Assembly: GCA_012513165.1 (NCBI GenBank)
Contig: JAAZCT010000179.1
Location: 1-5,940, forward strand
Direction of reading: 5' to 3'
Length of the DNA: 5,940 bases
From: Actinomycetales bacterium
Lineage (GTDB): Bacteria > Actinomycetota > Actinomycetes > Propionibacteriales > Nocardioidaceae
Part shown: positions 1 through 5,418 of the stretch, one piece after another
How positions within the stretch are numbered: position 1 is the first letter of the stretch
How the letters are laid out: each line of letters begins with the position of its first letter
Notes under the pieces: model-generated
Told to the model about the DNA's origin: nothing
Seen by the model: the letters and a program-made list of their open reading frames with translations, nothing else
Databases searched by the model: none
Made by a program: the position numbers and the translations under genes

Positions 1-375
1 CGCCAACAGACCTAGAGAGCGGTTGAGGGTCGTGGCATCGAGTACGACGATCACCCCATCAGGAGTGGGGGTCCGCTCAACGTCCTGGTTGGGGTCTAAG
101 ACCTCAACCACGACCACTTCGTCTGGGCTGATCGCCTCCAGACTATAGGTTCCCGGGAGGTCCTCGAGTACGACAGTCGAATCGCTCAGCCGCACTTTGC
201 CTTCGAACTTTGCGACGGTCACGCCGGGATAGTTTCCGGTTTTTGCACGGAGGCCCGAGAGCGCGTTGAAGAGGGTGGACTTTCCGGAGTTTGGGTTGCC
301 GACGAGTGCAAACCGAGCAAGGCCCGTGGTGGCTTGGGCCGAGCCTTGGTGCGGGTCGCAGTGGTTTGCGCTCAT
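1..375 (-). CDS. feoB: Ferrous iron transport protein B, N-terminal GTPase part (partial)
   Basis: This is the G domain of the inner-membrane Fe(II) transporter FeoB; the gene continues past the left edge, so only about 125 N-terminal residues are visible. Reading from ATG at 375, the P-loop GNPNSGKST lies at residues 26-34. The switch I/G2 segment GNYPGVTV lies at 47-54 with Thr53, and the G3 motif DLPGTYSL at 72-79. A VVLDATTL strand follows at about 110-117. These match the FeoB G domain in order and spacing. In the family, GTP binding and hydrolysis gate iron passage through the C-terminal membrane domain, which is not in this window. The start overlaps the feoA stop as ATGA (372-375), so the two are probably translationally coupled under the feoA promoter. 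The first ten residues hold His5, Cys6 and His9, ahead of the conserved fold. Confidence 0.96.
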   Translation of the reverse strand, partial: MSANHCDPHQGSAQATTGLARFALVGNPNSGKSTLFNALSGLRAKTGNYPGVTVAKFEGKVRLSDSTVVLEDLPGTYSLEAISPDEVVVVEVLDPNQDVERTPTPDGVIVVLDATTLNRSLGLLA

Positions 376-674
376 GCGTCCGGCTGGATCGTAATTAAAC
401 GAGTTTGCTCAGATCTCAGTGCGATTTCGTAGCCGCAGACCCGGTAGATGCATGGGTCGCCCAAGGGCGCGCGTCGCACGACTTCGACGCGAGTACCCGT
501 GCCGAAACCCAAATCGATAAGCCTGCGAGCCAACCGCGGTTCGATACCGGGCTTCAGCCCAGACACCGTGCCCTGGTCGCCCACCGAAAGCTGCCCGAGG
601 GACCGCGATCCGTCGACTTGGGTGGACCCACCTTCTTGTGGCCTGCGTCTATTGAGCACCGTATTGATACGCAC
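372..674 (-). CDS. feoA: Ferrous iron transport protein A
   Basis: FeoA is a small cytoplasmic SH3-like beta-barrel protein that acts with FeoB in Fe(II) uptake. The family core runs from about residue 26 (LGQLSVGDQGTVSGL) through LARRLIDLGFGTGTRVEVVRRAPLGDP split over about 48-74, ending in the strand region GYEIALRSEQTRLITI at about 81-96. The product is 100 residues, longer than the usual 75-85, because about 24 basic and polar residues precede the core. I chose the GTG at 674 because no Shine-Dalgarno sequence is visible and a -10 hexamer lies exactly seven bases upstream, which suggests a leaderless message. A second GTG at codon 6 is possible and would shorten the tail slightly. The gene sits directly before feoB with a 4-base overlap, the usual feoAB order. 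The DtxR-like box over its promoter implies repression by iron. Confidence 0.94.
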   Translation of the reverse strand: MRINTVLNRRRPQEGGSTQVDGSRSLGQLSVGDQGTVSGLKPGIEPRLARRLIDLGFGTGTRVEVVRRAPLGDPCIYRVCGYEIALRSEQTRLITIQPDA

Positions 675-692
675 AAGATAAGGCTAACCTCA
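674..692 (-). promoter_or_regulatory. DtxR/IdeR-type iron box, primary
   Basis: TGAGGTTAGCCTTATCTTG on the minus strand matches the DtxR/IdeR consensus TTAGGTTAGSCTAACCTAA at 14 of 19 positions, including the run AGGTTAGCCT at positions 3-12. It covers the proposed -10 (681-686) and reaches the start codon, the position expected for an Fe(II)-dependent repressor that blocks polymerase. Its location in front of feoAB supports the reading independently of the match score. Confidence 0.72.
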
Positions 693-707
693 GTTGGGGT
701 CACCTAA
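689..707 (-). promoter_or_regulatory. Possible second, weaker iron box
   Basis: TTAGGTGACCCCAACTGAG on the minus strand keeps the left half TTAGGT perfectly and matches the DtxR/IdeR consensus at about 12-13 of 19 positions; the right half is degenerate. It is shifted 15 bases from the better box and overlaps it by four bases, filling the -35 to -10 spacer. It could be a second operator or a chance half-site. Confidence 0.35.
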
Positions 708-758
708 CAATGATTTTGATCGCGAATGTGACCGAGCGAACTCTCGAATCACTACCAC

Positions 759-2183
759 TCATTTTTTAGGACTCACGACGATGGTGGTGGATTCTGTTCC
801 ACTCACGCTGACTGCCAAGACCCTCGTTTGAGGGTCCCACCCGACGATCGTTCCGCCTTCAACAGTCGCGCCGTGTGGAAATGCTCCCGCAGGCAGCTGG
901 AACTCGGTAGGCGCTGCGATATCCGGATCGGGAATGAAAGTGAGCTCCACCCGATCAGGCTCAGACGTCCACGCTTGCGGAGTTCCGGCCACTGCTCGCG
1001 GGTAGGCCAGGTTGATCGCCGGGACTAAGTTTCGAGGCGCGCCGTCCGACTCGTATGGCCCCCAACTTCCGTCGTCTCGAGACCAATAGGTGAAGCCAGC
1101 ACCCATCGAGTGAGACACCGAGATCACTTTATTGACGTATTCGATGGCGCCGGGCTTGGTTGTGTCTAGGCCGAATTCGCCCAAGATAATAGGAACGTTT
1201 CCTAATCGCTCGGCGGTTCGCAACGTGTTCGCCCGCCACGCCTCGATTGTGGCGTCGACCAATTTCTTGTTCCGCCCTTCGTAGCCACTGCCCAGATCCA
1301 TCGGGAGCGGGTACAGGTGCGGACAGTAGGCGATGCGCGATCCCGCTTCGCGCTTGTCTGAAACGCGCCCTAAACCACTGGGTGTCCCCCAGTTGTAACC
1401 TATCGCTTGGGGCTCAAGACAAATCCACGTGTCTGTGTCCACTGAGCGAATCTCGTCGGCGACGTGTTGATAGAGCGCGGTGAGCGGGCCGGCTTCGAAT
1501 CTGGGGCCCTGCATCGTGCCGCCATATGGTTCGTTCATGAGGTCGTATGCCACGACGGCGTCGCTTTCCGCAAAACGCTCAGCGACGGCTTTCCACGCGC
1601 CCGCGTAATGGTCGAACAGTTCCGGGTGATTGCCGGTCGTGTTCCAGAAGTTGTCGAACGCTCGGATCACTCCGGGATCGAGATAATAGAGTTCCCACAT
1701 GTCGTGCTGGTTGATCTGCTGATCGTCGAAGTAGGTTGCCCACCCGGGCGCACCGTTTCCGACTTGCTCACCCTTGGCACGGACCCCAACGCCCCAGAGA
1801 TCCTGATGCATATCAAGCATCACTCGGTAGCCGCGTTTCTCGTACCACGAGACGCGCTCCGCCACCTGATCAAGATACTTCGTGTCGTAGACGCCCGGGC
1901 TGGGCTCAACTGCTCGCCACGAGATCAGGAACCGGACGAAATTTGTGCCCATGTCGGCCTGTTCGCGCGCTAGGTCTGCCTCGTCGAACAGAGGCAAGCC
2001 GTCATCCGTGCTCTTGGCTGAATTAGCGGTATTGAATCCATGGGCGATGATCGCCCGACCGTCTGAATCAGTAATGAAACCGCTGGCCGCCTCTGGGGCT
2101 TGAGTGCGCATACCAGCGAAAATGGCGCCGACGATCACCAGGATTGCGATCGGCGCCCAGATCCACCGTCTTTTCACGGTCAT
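759..2183 (-). CDS. GH5 endoglycoceramidase-like glycosidase, secreted or membrane-anchored
   Basis: A 474-residue clan GH-A hydrolase. A basic start (KRRW) leads into one hydrophobic segment at about 7-24, with no lipobox cysteine, so it is either an uncleaved anchor or a Sec signal. The barrel starts near residue 35 (GFITDSDGRAIIAHGFN). It carries MLDMHQDLWG at 122-131, the acid/base motif DLMNEP with Glu218, CPHLYP at 287-292, and the nucleophile motif ILGEFG with Glu336. A WSRDDGSWGPY segment and a C-terminal beta-rich tail of about 80 residues follow. Rhodococcus endoglycoceramidase II has its catalytic glutamates at 233 and 351, the same 118-residue spacing, and a similar length. That family releases intact glycan from ceramide; an endogalactosylceramidase-type relative or another lipid glycoside substrate remains possible. 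ATG at 2183 was chosen for its strong ribosome site; an upstream ATG at 2246 lacks this and would run into the divergent gene. Confidence 0.85.
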   Translation of the reverse strand: MTVKRRWIWAPIAILVIVGAIFAGMRTQAPEAASGFITDSDGRAIIAHGFNTANSAKSTDDGLPLFDEADLAREQADMGTNFVRFLISWRAVEPSPGVYDTKYLDQVAERVSWYEKRGYRVMLDMHQDLWGVGVRAKGEQVGNGAPGWATYFDDQQINQHDMWELYYLDPGVIRAFDNFWNTTGNHPELFDHYAGAWKAVAERFAESDAVVAYDLMNEPYGGTMQGPRFEAGPLTALYQHVADEIRSVDTDTWICLEPQAIGYNWGTPSGLGRVSDKREAGSRIAYCPHLYPLPMDLGSGYEGRNKKLVDATIEAWRANTLRTAERLGNVPIILGEFGLDTTKPGAIEYVNKVISVSHSMGAGFTYWSRDDGSWGPYESDGAPRNLVPAINLAYPRAVAGTPQAWTSEPDRVELTFIPDPDIAAPTEFQLPAGAFPHGATVEGGTIVGWDPQTRVLAVSVSGTESTTIVVSPKK

Positions 2184-2187
2184 TTGT

Positions 2188-2193
2188 CTCCTC
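2188..2193 (-). promoter_or_regulatory. Ribosome binding site fixing the GH5 start
   Basis: GAGGAG on the minus strand lies four bases before the ATG at 2183. It decides between this start and the longer reading from 2246, which would add 21 charged residues in front of the signal segment. Confidence 0.8.
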
Positions 2194-2212
2194 AACCACA
2201 GCCGCTCACGGC

Positions 2213-2218
2213 TAGCAT
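2213..2218 (+). promoter_or_regulatory. Possible -10 for a leaderless transcript of the four-helix protein
   Basis: TAGCAT fits the actinobacterial TANNNT -10 pattern and would place transcription start at 2225-2226, on the ATG at 2226. No good -35 hexamer is seen 16-18 bases upstream, where the sequence is the complement of the GH5 ribosome site. A small inverted repeat, AGCCG-CTCA-CGGCT (2200-2213), abuts it and might be an operator or chance. Confidence 0.35.
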
Positions 2219-2225
2219 GACAACC

Positions 2226-2768
2226 ATGTCGGTCGCTCAACACCAACGATGGATTCTCAGTACCTTACTGGGCCTATGCGTGATTGCAGGGCTAGCGTTT
2301 GTAACTATCCCGGTTTACACCGCGAACCCGCTACCAGCCTTGTTCCCTGCTGTCGGCACCCCGACTCTAGTTCCGCCCCTTCGATTGACTCCGATGGGTC
2401 AATCAACCTGGATTTATTGGGCAATCGACACTGTAGGAGTCATTGTGCTGATCGCAACGGCGCACGCGCATTTGCTCGCAGCCCAGAAGCGGAGGCCGAA
2501 TCCCCGCCGCTTGCGCGCGTTCGGAACCACCCTGCTGACCACCACATTGGCGCTCGTCGCAGCCAATGTTGTCCGCATGGTGCTGCAAACATTTCTGACT
2601 GATTCGCCCATCGTTTCCTTTGCGGGTTTCGTCTTAGCCACAGTTCTCGTATCCGCTGTTGCCGGAATCATCCTTGGCGTCTTCACCGGAACACTCGCTG
2701 CTGCGCTGCCCCGACACCCCGCTGGAGCTTCACCTCTAGCCCGAACCCGATCAGAAGGCTCGAGCTAG
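2226..2768 (+). CDS. Four-helix integral membrane protein of unknown function
   Basis: I do not recognise this 180-residue protein. Four hydrophobic segments are clear, at about 8-30, 62-84, 99-121 and 132-158. The loop between helices 2 and 3 (KRRPNPRRLR, 88-97) and the C-terminal tail are basic, so both ends are probably cytoplasmic. The first external loop (31-61) is about 30 residues and rich in proline (PLPALFPAVGTPTLVPPLRLTP). Helix 2 ends in AHAHLLA with two histidines. No cysteine pair, ATP site or enzyme motif is visible. ATG at 2226 was preferred because a -10-like TAGCAT would put the transcript start there; ATG at 2217 in the same frame adds only MTT, and neither has a ribosome site. 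The gene diverges from the GH5 gene across 42 bases and converges on the MacB-like gene, so it is probably a single-gene transcript. A role linked to the glycosidase is only a guess. Confidence 0.8.
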   Translation: MSVAQHQRWILSTLLGLCVIAGLAFVTIPVYTANPLPALFPAVGTPTLVPPLRLTPMGQSTWIYWAIDTVGVIVLIATAHAHLLAAQKRRPNPRRLRAFGTTLLTTTLALVAANVVRMVLQTFLTDSPIVSFAGFVLATVLVSAVAGIILGVFTGTLAAALPRHPAGASPLARTRSEGSS

Positions 2769-2782
2769 ACGTGACTGGCTCG
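2761..2782 (+). terminator. Hairpin over the stop of the four-helix gene, possible terminator
   Basis: CGAGCTAG (2761-2768) can pair with CTGGCTCG (2775-2782) around a six-base loop, giving an 8-bp stem with one G-U pair. The stem contains the TAG stop, and CGCGTTTGATT follows, only a weak T-run. The G-U pair forms only in the plus-strand RNA; the minus strand would have a C-A mismatch there. This favours a role for the plus-strand gene. It occupies most of the 23-base gap between two convergent genes. Confidence 0.4.
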
Positions 2783-2791
2783 CGCGTTTGA

Positions 2792-3631
2792 TTAGTCGCC
2801 GATGGTTACGGAGATCTCTTCCATTTTGTAGCCAGCCTCTTTAACGGCTTTCTGCACGGTTTCGAGGTCTTCGGCGTTCTGCACGCTGATGAGGACTTCG
2901 TCAATCAACTGAACAAACCCAAGATCATCGGAGTTTGCCTTCTTTATGATGTCGGCTTGGTCGGTATCGAACGTGGTTTCAGCGAACTTCCAAAAGGTGG
3001 GAAGCGAGACTACCCACGTGTCGCCCGGGGCGTCGCCAGCGAGTGTTTCTAAAAGCGCTTTGTCGACGCCCGGCTCACGATCGAGATGAAGTTTCTCGCC
3101 GCGGTCACTTGTGATGCCTTCGTCAGTCATTTCGGTGATGACTCGAACTTCCACAGCGACGTTTTCAGACTTGCCGCCCACGGAGTAAGCAACATTGTCT
3201 TTCATCGCGTCGAGCCCAACGAGTTCGGCAGCGTCTGCGTCAATACCGATGATGCGTACGATCTCGCCTTGACCGTCAATCACGCCGTGTGGCAGTGCGA
3301 AACGGGGCGTGACAGTCGCCGAATCAATATCGAGGTCAGCCAGGACCCGCTCGAGATTAGCCAGATCGTCGAAATTCAGCGATTGACTCTCCGCAGCGCT
3401 GTCCAGTGCGTTGACCCGGATGAGGCCCGCACCGGAGATGTTAGCCACTGGCTTGGGATCGCGCTTCGCATCGACAAAATAGGCGATTCCGACGCCAATC
3501 GCGAGCAGCACAACTGGCACTAGCAACATCCACAGCACGCGCTTGGCTTTGCCCCCGCCCTCCGGCGCGACCGGTGCTGTGTTGACAGGCTGATTACTAA
3601 TGGGTCCCCCTAGTGTGTGGTGAAAACTCAC
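2792..3631 (-). CDS. Single-pass membrane protein with MacB-like extracytoplasmic domain
   Basis: A 279-residue protein with a polar, proline-containing N-terminal tail (1-27), a basic KAKR, one transmembrane helix at about 32-53, and about 225 residues that should lie outside the membrane. The outer part resembles the MacB/FtsX periplasmic core. It has a segment around LNFDDLANLERVLADLDID followed by TVTPRF, then EIVRIIGIDAD, then TWVVSLPTFWKFA, and it ends in VLISVQNAEDLETVQKAVK and EAGY. The last block looks like the strand-helix that precedes the second helix of such permeases. Here the protein stops at that point, so the three C-terminal permease helices are absent, and no ATPase gene is adjacent. 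The family call is by eye and moderate. The start is GTG at 3631, 26 bases after the aspS stop; it lacks a proper ribosome site and lies inside a hairpin, so the start is uncertain. It is probably co-oriented with hisS-aspS but may be separately expressed. Confidence 0.75.
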   Translation of the reverse strand: MSFHHTLGGPISNQPVNTAPVAPEGGGKAKRVLWMLLVPVVLLAIGVGIAYFVDAKRDPKPVANISGAGLIRVNALDSAAESQSLNFDDLANLERVLADLDIDSATVTPRFALPHGVIDGQGEIVRIIGIDADAAELVGLDAMKDNVAYSVGGKSENVAVEVRVITEMTDEGITSDRGEKLHLDREPGVDKALLETLAGDAPGDTWVVSLPTFWKFAETTFDTDQADIIKKANSDDLGFVQLIDEVLISVQNAEDLETVQKAVKEAGYKMEEISVTIGD

Positions 3632-3648
3632 GCCTGAAATGAGGCGCG
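3623..3648 (-). terminator. Hairpin with T-run after aspS, covering the next start codon
   Basis: On the minus strand CGCGCCT (3648-3642) pairs with AGGCGTG (3635-3629) around the loop CATTTC, a 7-bp GC-rich stem with one G-T pair. AG and then TTTT (3626-3623) follow. This has the form of an intrinsic terminator for hisS-aspS. The 3' arm contains the GTG proposed as start of the downstream gene, so the structure could instead, or also, limit translation or act as a partial terminator. Confidence 0.5.
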
Positions 3649-3657
3649 CGTTAGATC

Positions 3658-5418
3658 TTAGCCCTCTTTTGGCTCCGGTTTGGCGTCAATCCCAGCTTCT
3701 TTTCGTTGCTGGTCGGTGATGGGCGCTGGAGCTGCTGTGAGCGGATCGTAGCCGCCGCCAGACTTCGGGAAGGCGATCACGTCGCGGATAGAATCTACGC
3801 CGGAAAGCAGCGAACAGATCCGGTCCCACCCGAAGGCAATACCACCGTGCGGGGGTGCGCCAAACTTGAACGCGGCGAGCAGGAAGCCGAACTTCGCTTG
3901 GGCGTCTTCTTCCCCGATGCCCATCATCGCAAAGATGCGCTTTTGCACGTCTTGCTGATGCACACGGATCGAGCCGCCGCCGATTTCGTTACCGTTGCAG
4001 ACGATGTCGTAGGCCCACGCGAGCGCTTCGCCCGGATTGGTATCGAACGTCTCAAGGTCTTTCGGCGACGTGAACGCGTGGTGCACGGCCGTCCAAGCGC
4101 CAGAACCGACTGCTACATCGCCGGCCTCTTCAGCCTCGCTAGCAGGCTCGAATAGCGGGGCGTCGACGATCCACACGAAACTCCAAGCCGATTCGTCAAT
4201 CAGTTCGAGCTTGCGCGCAATCTCTAGGCGTGCAGCACCGAGCAGCCCACGAGTGGATTTCACTGGCCCTGCCCCGAAGAAGACGCAATCGCCTGGCTTA
4301 GCGCCCACGTGAGCCACCAGTCCAGCACGTTCCGCCTCGGAGAGGTTCTTGGCCACAGGCCCACCCAGTTCGCCATCTTCACCGACGAGCACATACGCGA
4401 GACCCTTGGCTCCCCGTTGCTTGGCCCATTCCTGCCACGCATCAAGTTGGCGACGCGCTTGGCTCGCTCCACCGGCCATCACGACCGCGCCCACATACGG
4501 CGCTTGGAACACGCGGAACGGAGTGTCTTTGAAGAACTCGGTGCACTCGATCAGTTCCAGATCGACACGCAAATCTGGTTTGTCCGAACCGTAACGACGC
4601 ATCGCTTCGGCATATGTCATGCGAGGAATCGGGGTGCTAATCTCGTGGCCGATCAGACGCCACAGGCCTGTCAGAATTTCTTCGCCCAAAGCGATGACGT
4701 CGTCTTGATCGACGAAACTCATTTCGATATCAAGCTGCGTGAACTCTGGTTGGCGGTCCGCACGGAAATCTTCATCGCGGTAGCAGCGCGCGATCTGGTA
4801 GTAGCGTTCCATACCGCCGACCATCAGCAACTGCTTGAACAACTGCGGACTCTGGGGCAACGCGTACCAAGAACCTGGACGCAAACGTGCGGGTACCACG
4901 AAGTCGCGGGCACCTTCCGGGGTGGAGCGCGTGAGTGTCGGGGTTTCAATCTCGACGAAGCTGTGGTTTTCCAAAACCGAGCGCGCGGCAGCGTTGGCCT
5001 TCGACCGAAGACGGATAGCCTCTGCGGGACCGCTACGCCGCAAGTCAAGATAACGGTGCTTGAGCCGCACTTCTTCACCCACATCGACGTGATCGTCGAT
5101 CGGGAACGGCAAAGGGTCGGCCGAGTTCAGGATCTCTACGTCTGAGGCGATGATTTCGATCTCGCCCGTGACGATCGCGGTGTTCTCGTTGCCTTCGGGC
5201 CGGCGCTCTACCGTGCCGGTCACCTTGATGCAGAACTCAGAACGTAGTTGGGGGGCTACGTCTTCACGCACCACCACTTGAACCACACCGGAGGCTTCAC
5301 GCAAGTCGATGAACGCAACGCCACCATGGTCGCGACGACGCCCCACCCAACCGGCGAGCACCACCGTTTCGCCTAAGTTTGCTGCGGTGAGAGTGCCTGC
5401 ATCATGAGTGCGGATCAC
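3658..5418 (-). CDS. aspS: Aspartate-tRNA ligase, probably non-discriminating
   Basis: A 586-residue bacterial-type class IIb synthetase that charges tRNA(Asp) with aspartate in the cytoplasm. The N-terminal OB-fold anticodon domain holds [19 protein letters not shown] at 23-41. Class II motif 1 is around FVEIETPTL (154-162), QSPQLFKQ is at 189-196, and motif 2 runs through [20 protein letters not shown] (211-230). A GAD-type insertion occupies roughly 290-420, and motif 3 is [10 protein letters not shown] with Arg533. His31 is the residue that non-discriminating AspRS enzymes of Pseudomonas and mycobacteria carry where strict enzymes have Leu. This suggests it also aspartylates tRNA(Asn), with GatCAB completing Asn-tRNA(Asn). 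GTG at 5418 is the start: it has a strong ribosome site and a 4-base GTGA overlap with the hisS stop. An in-frame ATG at 5475 would only add residues inside hisS. The C-terminus ends in a charged tail. Confidence 0.98.
   Translation of the reverse strand: MIRTHDAGTLTAANLGETVVLAGWVGRRRDHGGVAFIDLREASGVVQVVVREDVAPQLRSEFCIKVTGTVERRPEGNENTAIVTGEIEIIASDVEILNSADPLPFPIDDHVDVGEEVRLKHRYLDLRRSGPAEAIRLRSKANAAARSVLENHSFVEIETPTLTRSTPEGARDFVVPARLRPGSWYALPQSPQLFKQLLMVGGMERYYQIARCYRDEDFRADRQPEFTQLDIEMSFVDQDDVIALGEEILTGLWRLIGHEISTPIPRMTYAEAMRRYGSDKPDLRVDLELIECTEFFKDTPFRVFQAPYVGAVVMAGGASQARRQLDAWQEWAKQRGAKGLAYVLVGEDGELGGPVAKNLSEAERAGLVAHVGAKPGDCVFFGAGPVKSTRGLLGAARLEIARKLELIDESAWSFVWIVDAPLFEPASEAEEAGDVAVGSGAWTAVHHAFTSPKDLETFDTNPGEALAWAYDIVCNGNEIGGGSIRVHQQDVQKRIFAMMGIGEEDAQAKFGFLLAAFKFGAPPHGGIAFGWDRICSLLSGVDSIRDVIAFPKSGGGYDPLTAAPAPITDQQRKEAGIDAKPEPKEG

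Larger units (their letters stand above)
674..710 (-). promoter_or_regulatory. Putative leaderless feoAB promoter
   Basis: On the minus strand TTGTTA (710-705) can serve as -35 and TAGCCT (686-681) as -10, with an 18-base spacer. The base seven positions after the -10 is 674, the G of the feoA GTG codon, so the transcript would begin at the start codon. There is no ribosome binding site upstream, which fits leaderless initiation, a common mode in actinobacteria. The rest of the gap up to the GH5 stop (711-758) shows no convincing terminator. The promoter is read from consensus only; no start site was measured. Confidence 0.6.

Noticed and set aside
405..707. Plus-strand open frame opposite feoA
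   Set aside because: FeoA on the other strand is a clear family match and the frame ends in its promoter.
725..750. Small GAG-TTCG-CTC hairpin after the GH5 stop (minus strand)
   Set aside because: Only three solid base pairs and no T-run follow, too weak to call a terminator.
1464..1973. Plus-strand open frame of 169 codons
   Set aside because: Antisense to the GH5 catalytic domain; best explained as a shadow of its codon pattern.
2184..2246. N-terminal extension of the GH5 protein from ATG 2246
   Set aside because: It would overlap the divergent gene and precede the signal segment with charged residues; the strong ribosome site fits ATG 2183.
2226..2768. Four-helix protein as the known EGCase activator
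   Set aside because: The Rhodococcus activator protein is, as I recall, much larger and not a compact four-helix protein; no similarity is apparent.
3086..3523. Plus-strand open frame of 145 codons
   Set aside because: Antisense to the MacB-like gene, with no family features.
2226..3631. Four-helix protein as the split-off permease half of the MacB-like protein
   Set aside because: It is on the opposite strand, has its own start and four helices with short loops, and does not resemble the FtsX-type helices.
4309..5145. Long open frame (278 codons) on the plus strand
   Set aside because: It lies wholly antisense to aspS, whose motifs are complete; the translation has no recognisable domain and no ribosome site of its own.
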